DNA from: CACKLF01 sp002725175
GTDB taxonomy: Bacteria > Pseudomonadota > Alphaproteobacteria > Rhodobacterales > Rhodobacteraceae
Assembly (NCBI GenBank): GCA_002725175.2
Contig: PBQX02000069.1
Location: forward strand, 1 to 50,503
Reading direction: 5' to 3'
DNA length: 50,503 bases
In this document: positions 43,056-50,503 of the stretch, piece by piece
Layout of the letters: every line of letters starts with the position of its first letter
Position numbering within the stretch: position 1 is the stretch's first letter
Made by a program: the position numbers and the translations under genes
Notes under the pieces: model-generated
What the model was told of the DNA's origin: nothing
The model's input: only the letters and a program-made list of their open reading frames with translations
Databases searched by the model: none

Positions 43056-43496
43056 ATGCTAATTTCACACGCTCTTGGCTTTAAAAAAGAAAGCCCTATA
43101 AAATATGTGTCACCTGATGATACACTTGGCCACGCCGCAAAATTATTGGCAGAGAATAATATAGGAGCACTTCCTGTTTCTATTGATGGNATNAAAATAC
43201 TGGGNGTTCTTTCAGAAAGAGACATCGTTAAAGCCCTATCAAGCGAGGGTGCAACTCTTGATTCAGAAGTGAACCTTTTTATGACNACCAAAGTAAAAAA
43301 ATGNAAAAAAACTGACCTTTTACGAGATGTCATCAAAGATATGAATAAGGGACATTTTAGACATATACCTGTAGTTGATGAATCGGAGCANATGATAGAA
43401 TTTATTTCTATTAGCGATTTGGTATTAGCACACCTTAATGAAGTTGAGGCCGAAAACGCTGCAATGCGAAGTACTGTCTCAGAATCTCCNTACTAA
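43056..43496 (+). CDS. Protein with a pair of CBS domains
   Basis: A 146-residue protein made of two CBS motifs in tandem, which together form a Bateman module that usually binds adenosine nucleotides. The first spans about residues 8-65 (SPDDTLGHAAKLLAENNIGALPV), the second 75-130 (LLRDVIKDMNKGHFRHIPVVDE; both quoted in part), with a short charged tail. There is no attached enzyme domain, so it is a stand-alone regulatory CBS protein. Its partner is unknown. It begins after an AAGG-type ribosome site, is divergent from argC and lies 54 nt before the MaoC-like gene. Confidence 0.9.
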   Translation: MLISHALGFKKESPIKYVSPDDTLGHAAKLLAENNIGALPVSIDXXKILXVLSERDIVKALSSEGATLDSEVNLFMXTKVKKXKKTDLLRDVIKDMNKGHFRHIPVVDESEXMIEFISISDLVLAHLNEVEAENAAMRSTVSESXY

Positions 43497-43550
43497 TTTG
43501 AATACATTTTATAACTCCTATCTTCACCAGTGCCGTATTAGGAAACCCAG

Positions 43551-44012
43551 ATGAGGAAAAAATACTATTGGGAAGATTTTAAAAAGGATGGAAAGATTTC
43601 CTTAGGATTTAAATCAATTAGTAAAGATGAAATAATTGACTTTGCAAAAAAATATGACCCTCAATATTTCCATACAAATGAAGAAAAAGCTAAAGAATCG
43701 CAATTTAATGGCTTAATCGCAAGTGGTTGGCAAACCTGTTGTATAGTCATGAAATTAATGTGTGACAGTTATTTATTGGAAACAGACAGCATGGGTTCTC
43801 CAGGTTTAGAAAATGTAAAATGGTTAAAGCCAGTCCGACCCGATGATACTCTTGANGTATTTAGAACAATATTAGAAACTCGAAAATCATCGACGAAAAA
43901 AAATTTAGGTATACTAAAACTTCTTTTCGAAGCATTTAACCAAAATGGAGAACTTGTCTTTTCGACAGTAACTATCCAGATGGTTGGCAGACGTCCAAAA
44001 CATGCAGAATGA
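43551..44012 (+). CDS. MaoC-like hot-dog-fold dehydratase
   Basis: A 153-residue single hot-dog domain. The segment FAKKYDPQYFHTNEEKA supplies the catalytic Asp and His pair (D-x4-H) of the R-specific enoyl-CoA hydratase family, followed by GLIASGWQTCC, the usual next helix. It probably hydrates an enoyl-CoA or acts on a related thioester; the substrate is not readable. It follows the CBS-domain gene on the same strand and converges with the gamma-glutamylcyclotransferase-like gene. One residue near position 100 is masked by N. Confidence 0.85.
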   Translation: MRKKYYWEDFKKDGKISLGFKSISKDEIIDFAKKYDPQYFHTNEEKAKESQFNGLIASGWQTCCIVMKLMCDSYLLETDSMGSPGLENVKWLKPVRPDDTLXVFRTILETRKSSTKKNLGILKLLFEAFNQNGELVFSTVTIQMVGRRPKHAE

Positions 44013-44055
44013 GACAAATATAATAAAATTTCCCGAATATATATTTGCAATCCTT

Positions 44056-44553
44056 TTATTGACTTATTTTTTCAGCATGTAAGAATTCTTCTGTNACTAA
44101 TTCTGTCCCTTTCCANCGAATACTTCTATATGGCTCAAGCTCTCCTCTGTGAAGTGATCTCTTAGCGACTTCAAGCAAATCATTGATTTTTATATTCCAA
44201 TCTTTATACCCGTCTTTGATTGCATTAAAATATAAGGTTGATGGTGGACCTATTCCATATCCAGGGTTCATAACATACGTAAGAATAGGCTTATTATATC
44301 CATCTAAAGATAAATACTTCTTTCTGTATAAATTNGGGTAGTCCTCGTAATAATCTAANGCATTTTCACATTCCTTTGTTATTTNATAAACCCCAACATT
44401 AACAATAGAACCTTCAGATGGAAAAATATCCGCAACCCCCTTAAAACATAGCTGCCAGTTCTCTAATACTCTTGTTTCCAAGGGCTTAGCCTTAGGGCAC
44501 CTTTCTCGCATTTGCGATATATTTAGGTTAGAGCCATATCCAGCATAAAACAA
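44056..44553 (-). CDS. Gamma-glutamylcyclotransferase (AIG2-like) family protein
   Basis: A 165-residue protein starting FYAGYGSNLNISQMRERCP, the YGSN signature of the gamma-glutamylcyclotransferase/AIG2 fold, followed by the EGSIVNVGVYxIT strand and LDYYEDY. These proteins cyclise gamma-glutamyl groups or related substrates; the specific reaction is unproven here. It is alone on the minus strand between the MaoC-like gene and ung, so operon context gives no help. The C-terminal third contains Ns. Confidence 0.78.
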   Translation of the reverse strand: MFYAGYGSNLNISQMRERCPKAKPLETRVLENWQLCFKGVADIFPSEGSIVNVGVYXITKECENXLDYYEDYXNLYRKKYLSLDGYNKPILTYVMNPGYGIGPPSTLYFNAIKDGYKDWNIKINDLLEVAKRSLHRGELEPYRSIXWKGTELXTEEFLHAEKISQ

Positions 44554-44692
44554 TTTAGAGCACTCAATAATTTTAATTACCAGACTAATANCATTTTAAT
44601 AGGGAAAAGTATATTCGCAAACCAGTACAAANCTTGGTTAAAAAGGACTCTTTTGGACTTGCTGTATATAAATACTTTTCTATTCTNTAAGG

Positions 44693-45361
44693 ATGAAAAA
44701 CATTCAAATTGAAGCAACGTGGAAGCCATTATTGAGCTCCGAACTTCAATCTCAATACATGCAAGACTTGAGTAAATTTCTACGCACAGAGATCAAAAAA
44801 GGGAAAACTATTTATCCTCAAGGAAAAGAAATATTTAATGCTTTTTGGAAAACTTCCTTCCCAAATACTAAAGTCGTTATTTTAGGCCAAGACCCTTACC
44901 ATGGACCAGAACAAGCCCATGGCTTGAGTTTTTCTGTAAGAGACCCAATTAAAATGCCCCCCTCATTGCAAAATGTATTTAAAGAACTAAATAATGACCT
45001 AAATATAAGCCCTCCTAAAACAGGAAATCTGGAAACATGGGCAAGGCANGGTGTCCTGTTATTGAATTCTTGCCTAACAGTTGAAAAAGGTAAGCCGGGC
45101 TCTCATCGAGGAAAAGGCTGGGAAAGTTTCACTGATTTTGTCCTTAAGACCATTAGTATCAACAAAAAAAATGTAGTATTTATTTTGTGGGGAAATTATG
45201 CAAGAGAGAAGACTAAGTTAATCAATAAATCAGATCATTTNATTATTGAAAGTGCTCATCCTTCTCCATTTTCTGCTCACTATGGCTTTTTTGGGTCAAA
45301 NCCNTTCTCAAAAACAAATATTTATTTAACAAGAAATGGCCTTGACCNAATTTCNTGGTAA
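44693..45361 (+). CDS. ung: Uracil-DNA glycosylase, family 1
   Basis: Removes uracil from DNA to start base-excision repair. The 222-residue protein has the water-activating motif GQDPYHGPEQAHGLSFSV with catalytic D67, a WAR-like segment, LLNSCLTVEKGKPGSHRGKGWE (partly quoted) and the DNA-intercalation loop HPSPFSAHYGFFGS. The length is typical. It stands alone on the plus strand and converges with the alpha-beta-barrel-like gene after 10 nt. Ns near the end mask several residues. Confidence 0.96.
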   Translation: MKNIQIEATWKPLLSSELQSQYMQDLSKFLRTEIKKGKTIYPQGKEIFNAFWKTSFPNTKVVILGQDPYHGPEQAHGLSFSVRDPIKMPPSLQNVFKELNNDLNISPPKTGNLETWARXGVLLLNSCLTVEKGKPGSHRGKGWESFTDFVLKTISINKKNVVFILWGNYAREKTKLINKSDHXIIESAHPSPFSAHYGFFGSXXFSKTNIYLTRNGLDXIXW

Positions 45362-45371
45362 TTGNAGTATT

Positions 45372-45989
45372 TTAGATATCCACAAGCAATCTAGANCAAG
45401 TTAAAGTTCCAAGTTCATTTGCATCAGATAGTAGAGCTTGAAAATCAGGAGAAGCAATCATTTTGTCAACTGAATTACCCCAATGTTCAAGATCATTAAA
45501 ATAATAAATCACCATTGCCATTTCATGGTCAGANGCGATTAGAGGCACCCCTGACATCACACCTATACCTAATGATCCTATTATTTTCTCCAATCTAGGC
45601 ATCATNTCCATAGCCTTTGGAACATTTTCTCTGGGCATATGATACTCACGTTGTACAACTACCTTTTTATCTACTTGNCTATCTCCATAAAGAACCCGAA
45701 AAACCTCAGGTCCAATAATTTCACCAGCAGGATCAGATTCTCTTTTGGCCATAAGAGCTTGAAAATCAGGATCGGTTCCTACTGCCTCAAANGTTTTGGC
45801 ACCAGCTGCTACAGTTGGGTAACCNGAGTACATATGGATTTCGCCCGCACCTTCTCCTCCTACCACACTCATAACTCTAGAACTTGCACCGTGTCTTTTG
45901 AAAATTTCAGCTGCAGCCTTAACTCGCTCCTTACCAATATTATCNTTTCCAAGAGTTGGTATTAATTTTCTTGCTGCAATTATTGTCAT
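45372..45989 (-). CDS. Tandem-duplicated dimeric alpha-beta-barrel-like protein, function unknown
   Basis: A 205-residue protein made of two similar halves. The first (about 1-98) ends in DPDFQALMAKRESD, the second (about 110-205) in SPDFQALLSDANEL, and each half carries a beta-alpha-beta plan with GAS/GIG turns and a tyrosine-containing strand. This fits a NIPSNAP/ABM-like ferredoxin fold duplicated into a pseudo-dimer. No catalytic motif is recognised. A clear AGGAG site lies 7 nt before the ATG. It diverges from the small hypothetical gene at 46114 and converges with ung. There is no signal peptide. Confidence 0.72.
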   Translation of the reverse strand: MTIIAARKLIPTLGXDNIGKERVKAAAEIFKRHGASSRVMSVVGGEGAGEIHMYXGYPTVAAGAKXFEAVGTDPDFQALMAKRESDPAGEIIGPEVFRVLYGDXQVDKKVVVQREYHMPRENVPKAMXMMPRLEKIIGSLGIGVMSGVPLIXSDHEMAMVIYYFNDLEHWGNSVDKMIASPDFQALLSDANELGTLTXSRLLVDI

Positions 45990-46113
45990 TTAAATCTCCT
46001 ATTAATTCAAAAATTAAACTAAATAAAAACATAAACAAATGTCCACAAAATNGCAAATCTGTTAAACTAACTAAAATTTCTAATTANCTTATTAAAACAG
46101 AATGGAGAATAAA

Positions 46114-46461
46114 ATGANTATAAAACATTGGGTAGCAGTCCATACATTTGTGTCTGAAGAGGCTCGCAAAGAATACCACACCCACCCTGAAAAACAAAAT
46201 CCACCGCAAGCTGTTGAGACCGAAAAGGNGTGGGCAGATAGATGCGANAGCNTNCCTCTTGCAAAATGCAGACAAACCTGGGCNGGAACTGGTGAGTTCT
46301 TTTTTTGCCACTGGGAGTCAACCGAAGAATCACTTATACANCAGCAGTTAGANGAGATTGGAGTTTCAAGATTAGTAAATACTGTTTGTTATGAAATGGA
46401 TCAGTTTATTTCATGGTACAGGTACTCTGATGAAAAAATAACTTACCCTAAAATTGAATGA
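46114..46461 (+). CDS. Small uncharacterised protein of 115 residues
   Basis: I set the start at the ATG at 46114-46116, because GGAG at 46104-46107 is six nt upstream; the ATG at 46102 overlaps that site and is unlikely. The protein begins KHWVAVHTFVSEEARKEY after a masked residue and includes KCRQTW, FFFCHWESTEES and VSRLVNTVCYEMDQF. It has no signal peptide or membrane segment. The plan suggests a small ferredoxin-like fold of the DUF4242 kind, but similarity is weak. It converges with the cyclase gene (10 nt between stops). Many Ns occur between 46230 and 46360. Confidence 0.6.
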   Translation: MXIKHWVAVHTFVSEEARKEYHTHPEKQNPPQAVETEKXWADRCXSXPLAKCRQTWXGTGEFFFCHWESTEESLIXQQLXEIGVSRLVNTVCYEMDQFISWYRYSDEKITYPKIE

Positions 46462-46471
46462 CTTATTAAAT

Positions 46472-48259
46472 TTAATCAGGAAGTCCAGCTANCTTCATAC
46501 CTTCGATTAAATTATTTTTTAGGTAGTCATTCATTTCCGGTACAACTTTTTTATAGTCATCCATCGTTTTNACGTCAGGCCTATCTTTCAGGTATTTTTC
46601 AAGCCAAATTTTACTCTCATCNACCTTGCCATCTAATGCTAAAACGGCTGCTTTAAACCCAAATAGCCTATTGTGCGGAACATCTTCAATATTGCGGTTN
46701 ATTGAAATTAAAGCGTTTTCCCAATCTTTCTTAGCAATATAACAAAAAATTAACCACCCATCCAATTCCTGCTTAGAAGCAGGNTCTATTTCCATGGCCT
46801 GCTTAACATAATCAATAGCCTTATCGAACTCTCCTTCTCTCTGAAGTTGCATGGAGTACATCTGAAGTGATCGCGGATGGTTGGGATTAACGCTAAGTGC
46901 CTTTTCTATAAGCTCAACAAATCTACTAGGATCTTGCTTTACATAAAAAGAGATGGCCTTCAGTATAATTGCATCTGGATTATTTGGATCTAAATTTAAA
47001 CCCTTTTCGGCATGATCATGTAATTTTTTTTCGTTTTGATGACGTTCAGAAGCTAGTGTGGGCTCAAATATGAAGTCCATAATACAGCTTCCTATAATTA
47101 TGTGAGGTTCTCCAAAGTTGTCATCTATAGAAATTGCTTTTTCACAATGCTTAATTGCCTTTCTTTTTAGCTCAATTTGGCTCTCAATATCCANCCCCTT
47201 GGTCTGNTTTACCTTNTTGTAAAAAGATTGACCTCTTAAAAATTCGTCCCATGAACTGTANTTGACCGGTTTTTTTTCATTTAANCNNTTTAATTCATTT
47301 AGCTTTAANGCAGGAGAAATNATAACAGCAACTTTTTGAGAAACTTCATCTTGAATTTCAAAAATATCATCNAGAGATCTATCCCAATTCTGTGACCATA
47401 TTTGAGTGTCATCTTCACAATTAATTAATTTCACATTAATTCTTACTTTATTTCCACCCTTGCGCACACTNCCAACTACTAGATAACGTGCACCGAGATC
47501 ATCTGCTATTTTCTTTGTCGTTTCTTTTGAGTTCTTATATGTAAATACTGAATTGCTAGATATTACGGGGAAGGTTTTCCATTGNGATAGGTGTGATACA
47601 ATATCTTCAGTAATTCCATCAGCGAAGTATTCCTGCTCAGGATCATTNCTTAAATTACTAAATGGCAATACTGCTATGCTTGGAGCCTTGCTAAACTCAT
47701 TCTCCTTAACTATTTCACTCTCCACACTTCTCTTCTCAAGATTGGGATCCGTTAAATCAAAGGCATGAACCGTNGTATTTTTTACTTTCTGNTCTCCCAG
47801 ATCNTGAAAACCCAAATCAGTCTTATTATNAACAAANTCCATAATACTTTTTGAGAGACANACACCATCAGATTGGCTAAGTGCTTCTAACCTNGCTGCT
47901 ACATTAACTCCATCTCCATAAAGGTTACTTCCCTCTACGATNACATCACCCATATTCAAACCGACCCTAAANCGCATAACTGAATCTTCAGAAACATTTT
48001 CATTTCTTTCTCTAATAAGTTTTTGAAAATCTTTTGCGCACATAAGTGCAGACACGGCACTTTGAAATTCAGCTAGCACAGAGTCGCCGGCAGTGTTAAA
48101 TATACGCCCACCATGCTCTTCAAAAAGGTTATCGAGAATATCTCTGCAAGAACGGAAACTTCTAAGGGTCTCATCCTCATTTNTTTCCATACTCTTGCTG
48201 AAACCAACGACATCTGTCACAAAGATAACGGCTATTTTCCTTTCAATGTCTTTTGGCAT
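46472..48259 (-). CDS. Class III adenylate/guanylate cyclase with TolB-like and TPR regions
   Basis: A 595-residue three-part protein. Residues 1-170 are a class III nucleotide cyclase domain: the metal-binding Asp residues are D16 in VTDVVGFS and D59 in NTAGDSVLAEF, and GDGVNVAxRLEAL (about 115-127) carries the transition-state Asn and Arg. Residues 193-310 resemble the TolB-like amino-terminal fold (SIAVLPFSNL...EYFADGITEDI in part). Residues 390-580 contain TPR-like repeats. There is no signal peptide or membrane helix. It probably makes cAMP in response to a protein partner; the usual substrate-selecting lysine is not evident. It follows the M24 peptidase gene. Confidence 0.88.
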   Translation of the reverse strand: MPKDIERKIAVIFVTDVVGFSKSMEXNEDETLRSFRSCRDILDNLFEEHGGRIFNTAGDSVLAEFQSAVSALMCAKDFQKLIRERNENVSEDSVMXFRVGLNMGDXIVEGSNLYGDGVNVAXRLEALSQSDGXCLSKSIMXFVXNKTDLGFXDLGXQKVKNXTVHAFDLTDPNLEKRSVESEIVKENEFSKAPSIAVLPFSNLXNDPEQEYFADGITEDIVSHLXQWKTFPVISSNSVFTYKNSKETTKKIADDLGARYLVVXSVRKGGNKVRINVKLINCEDDTQIWSQNWDRSXDDIFEIQDEVSQKVAVXISPXLKLNELXXLNEKKPVXYSSWDEFLRGQSFYXKVXQTKGXDIESQIELKRKAIKHCEKAISIDDNFGEPHIIIGSCIMDFIFEPTLASERHQNEKKLHDHAEKGLNLDPNNPDAIILKAISFYVKQDPSRFVELIEKALSVNPNHPRSLQMYSMQLQREGEFDKAIDYVKQAMEIXPASKQELDGWLIFCYIAKKDWENALISXNRNIEDVPHNRLFGFKAAVLALDGKXDESKIWLEKYLKDRPDXKTMDDYKKVVPEMNDYLKNNLIEGMKXAGLPD

Positions 48260-48351
48260 AAATTATTTTTCCATTTAAATTTAATGTCTATTTAAGTTGA
48301 TCGGAAAGCTGAAATCAAGTGGATTCAATTTAAATATTATTAACCTTCTTT

Positions 48352-49545
48352 CTAAATTACCTTTAATTCACGAGGCCACCTAGATGTCAAAAATTCTNCA
48401 CCTGTATCTGTAACTAAGATATTTTCTTCTGCTACCATGAGGAATCCTTCCTCACCATATAATAANGAAGGCTCTAAGGTTAAAACCATTCCTNGCTCAA
48501 TNATNGTTTCATCCCAAGAAATAAAAGAAGGNCGNTCTGTTAANTGAATNCCNANTCCATGNCCATATCNACCAACTGAGCCAGANGATTTATTTTTTNN
48601 AAGATTATTAGATCTTAAAAAAGAGTCCATTTCATTAAAAATATCTTTCATTGAAACATTGTTAGGNTTAATAGCGTTAACGGCCAAATCTATTGAGTCG
48701 TAAAGGATTTCATGAATTTTATGAACTTCATGGTCTACTTTTCCTACCGCAAAATTTCTATCAAAGTCACAGAAATATCCATCCCACTTTGTACCTGTAT
48801 CTAACATTAATACATCCCCTTCTTCTAAGGGTCTGTCATTCGGTGGTGCTATAATATCAAAGTAACCTCCTGGTCCTGCAGCACCAACTAAATAACTCAC
48901 ATCATCAACTCCCTCTGCTAAGCAATTAACCTTGAATTGGCGAAAGACATCAGAAAGTGAAATGCCAACCTCTAAGTAATCCGGAAAATTAGAAAAAACC
49001 TTTGAAACTCGAGAGCATACATACTTTATTTTTTCAATTTCAGCTGGAGATTTAATCATTCGTAAATATTGAATACTATCCGTAACATCGAAAAAATTCT
49101 CTTCCCCCAAGTATTTGTATAATGAGAAAATATCACCTAATGGCATTCTTAAAGATGTTTCTCTACCCAACATCAACCCTATTTTTTGCGAACCTTTCAC
49201 GTTCTCCTTCAAAGTTTTCTTCAGTAATGACAACCCATCATCTTTACTTGCAGGAGACACCCAACTTCTAACCTCCTTTACATAACAGGAAGACATAAGC
49301 TCTTCTCCGATAGAAGGAATTACAGCGATAGGTTTTCCGTGCGAAGGTAATACAACATACCATGGGCGAGTAGGGCTTTGCCAAAATTGCGTGATGAAAC
49401 CAGTGAAATAATAAATTTCAGGTTCAGACGCAAGAAGGATGCACCCAAGATTGTCTCTTTCCATAATCTTCTGTGCATTATTGATGCGATCCTCAAATTC
49501 GTATTTTTCAAAGCCCCTCTTTAATAAATTACCTCGATCAGACAA
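48352..49545 (-). CDS. M24-family metallopeptidase (Xaa-Pro aminopeptidase/creatinase-like)
   Basis: A 397-residue pita-bread-fold hydrolase. A creatinase-type N-terminal domain (ASEPEIYYFTGF) precedes the catalytic domain. Metal-ligand motifs are VLMLDTGTKWDGYFCDFDR (two Asp residues), TLEP (Glu), and VAEENILV (Glu); the metal-binding histidine region near residue 320 is obscured by Ns. The substrate is probably a proline-containing peptide or an N-acyl or creatine-like amide. The TTG start at 49543-49545 overlaps the end of the PLP enzyme gene, so they are coupled. It precedes the cyclase gene by 92 nt. Confidence 0.88.
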   Translation of the reverse strand: MSDRGNLLKRGFEKYEFEDRINNAQKIMERDNLGCILLASEPEIYYFTGFITQFWQSPTRPWYVVLPSHGKPIAVIPSIGEELMSSCYVKEVRSWVSPASKDDGLSLLKKTLKENVKGSQKIGLMLGRETSLRMPLGDIFSLYKYLGEENFFDVTDSIQYLRMIKSPAEIEKIKYVCSRVSKVFSNFPDYLEVGISLSDVFRQFKVNCLAEGVDDVSYLVGAAGPGGYFDIIAPPNDRPLEEGDVLMLDTGTKWDGYFCDFDRNFAVGKVDHEVHKIHEILYDSIDLAVNAIXPNNVSMKDIFNEMDSFLRSNNLXKNKXSGSVGXYXHGXXIXLTXXPSFISWDEXXIEXGMVLTLEPXLLYGEEGFLMVAEENILVTDTGXEFLTSRWPRELKVI

Positions 49546-50503
49546 CTAAGGAACCTTTAGAAATCAACTCATTGTAAGCTTCAATATCAGTTGCGCCTTC
49601 AGTTCCAATTAATAAAACTATAGAGCCTTCATCTAAATTTATCTCTTTTTTTAACTTTTTTTCCTTACATATTGCTAAAAGGGATGCTGCGCCTGAAGTG
49701 GCGCACTCACCCGCCTCAATACTTCCGCCGCCACATTTTCCGTCCAAGAATAACTTCATAAGTGGAGCAACAGCTTTGTCAGATATCGAAACTGAATGTG
49801 ACAAAGTTTTAGATAAAATCTTCCAGGCCTGCTCAGAAACCTCACCACAAGACAAACCAACCATCGTGGTTTCTTCCTTAATATCAACAAAAACAGGTCT
49901 TTTCGCTTTAATACTCTCCAAAATACAACTAGAATGACTGCTTTCAACTGAAATTAACTCACATAGATTTTCATTCATTTCCCGCCAGAGAAATGAAATT
50001 AATCCTGCAGCCAAACCTCCACAGCCAGCTGGCAAAAACAAGTGAGTTGGCTTTACCGATCCCATTTGCTCCAATGCCTCTCTCATTAAAACTCCATAAC
50101 CCGACATGATATCAAGAGGCACATCTTCGTAACCAGCCCAAGAAGTATCAGATACAAGTTCCCAAGAATTTTCTCTTGATGCTTTTATACATTCAGCCAA
50201 TGCTTCATCGTAATTTCCATCTATTCTAATTATCTCTGCCCCAAATTTAGCCATCGCGTCGGCTCTAGCTCTGCTTACCCCTGAATGAATATAAATCTTC
50301 GCAGAACACCCAACTTGTTTTGCGCCCCAAGCCACCGAACGGCCATGATTACCGGCAGAAGCTGTAGCAACAACCAATTCTTTGATTTCATTACCTAGTA
50401 GTGAATAATTCTTTGCGACCCTCTTAACCGCATATGCCCCACCTAGTGCTTTAAAAGAACCCAAGCCTAATCGTGTAGATTCATCTTTATAGAATATTTT
50501 TCC
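49538..50503 (-). CDS. PLP-dependent ammonia-lyase, diaminopropionate ammonia-lyase-like, 5' end cut by window
   Basis: Fold-type II PLP enzyme running off the right edge; about 322 residues are visible. The frame stays open through the edge, reading KDESTRLGLGSFKALGGAYAV with the PLP lysine in SFKALGG. Other motifs are SAGNHGRSVAWGA (phosphate loop), GCGGLAAGL (glycine-rich) and a C-terminal GTEGATD. The KDES and SFKALGGAYAV pattern matches diaminopropionate ammonia-lyase and its relatives better than threonine dehydratase. Its stop overlaps the M24 peptidase start. The pairing with a creatinase-like peptidase suggests a small amino acid or amide catabolic unit. The exact substrate is not readable. 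Confidence 0.85.
   Translation of the reverse strand, partial: GKIFYKDESTRLGLGSFKALGGAYAVKRVAKNYSLLGNEIKELVVATASAGNHGRSVAWGAKQVGCSAKIYIHSGVSRARADAMAKFGAEIIRIDGNYDEALAECIKASRENSWELVSDTSWAGYEDVPLDIMSGYGVLMREALEQMGSVKPTHLFLPAGCGGLAAGLISFLWREMNENLCELISVESSHSSCILESIKAKRPVFVDIKEETTMVGLSCGEVSEQAWKILSKTLSHSVSISDKAVAPLMKLFLDGKCGGGSIEAGECATSGAASLLAICKEKKLKKEINLDEGSIVLLIGTEGATDIEAYNELISKGSLVV

Noticed and set aside
46067..46351. Alternative frames opposite and overlapping the small gene at 46114
   Set aside because: They are shadows; only the frame starting at 46114 has a good ribosome site and protein-like composition to its end.

Overview
The window is about 50.5 kb of AT-rich (roughly one-third GC by eye), tightly packed chromosome from a Gram-negative alphaproteobacterium. 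The gene content and order fit a low-GC marine relative of the Rhodobacterales (roseobacter-like): an iscR-iscS-sufBCD-YIP1-YIP1-sufS operon, the coaD/cyclophilin pair, ssb-gyrA-trmFO, and ccmE-ccmF-ccmH beside argC. That placement is inference from gene order and protein style; no rRNA is present to fix it. I saw no rRNA, tRNA, CRISPR array, prophage or intact insertion sequence. Almost everything is housekeeping.

Region by region: (1) 1-7056, minus strand: the Fe-S cluster assembly operon, read from an Rrf2/IscR-type regulator through an IscS-type desulfurase, SufB, SufC, SufD and two YIP1-like membrane proteins to SufS, which runs off the left edge. A strong promoter whose -10 lies inside a perfect iron-box-like palindrome sits at 7141-7177. 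(2) 7204-9114, plus: an alpha/beta hydrolase and tyrosyl-tRNA synthetase. (3) 9115-11452: a gene-poor stretch and a conspicuously GC-rich FMN/Fe-S/FAD oxidoreductase gene, the best candidate for transferred DNA. (4) 11528-13148, minus: coaD and two cyclophilins. (5) 13344-17887, plus: a valine-degradation operon (mmsA, acyl-CoA dehydrogenase, 3-hydroxyisobutyryl-CoA hydrolase, mmsB). (6) 17890-27657: uvrA divergent from ssb, then gyrA, trmFO, a methyltransferase, gluQRS and an IscU-like scaffold. (7) 27681-42839: recG-ligA on the minus strand; mnmA, yaaA and an M20 peptidase on the plus strand; then glnE, ccmH, ccmF, ccmE and argC on the minus strand. (8) 43056-50503: CBS-domain and MaoC-type proteins, a gamma-glutamylcyclotransferase-like protein, uracil-DNA glycosylase, two small uncharacterised proteins, a class III cyclase fused to TolB-like and TPR regions, an M24 peptidase, and a PLP ammonia-lyase-like enzyme cut by the right edge.

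Functionally the window joins Fe-S biogenesis (suf, IscU-like scaffold, IscR), cytochrome c maturation (ccm), DNA maintenance (uvrA, ssb, gyrA, recG, ligA, ung), tRNA modification (trmFO, mnmA, gluQRS), nitrogen control (glnE) and branched-chain amino acid catabolism.

Many single Ns are scattered through the sequence. In gyrA they fall overwhelmingly at third codon positions, which points to masked population polymorphism rather than random failure. A 16-kb block (26770-42820) has none. No clearly new biological system is visible. The most interesting signals are the promoter-embedded iron-type palindrome, the IscR that lacks the usual cysteines, the YIP1 proteins inside the suf operon, the GC-rich island, and the N pattern.
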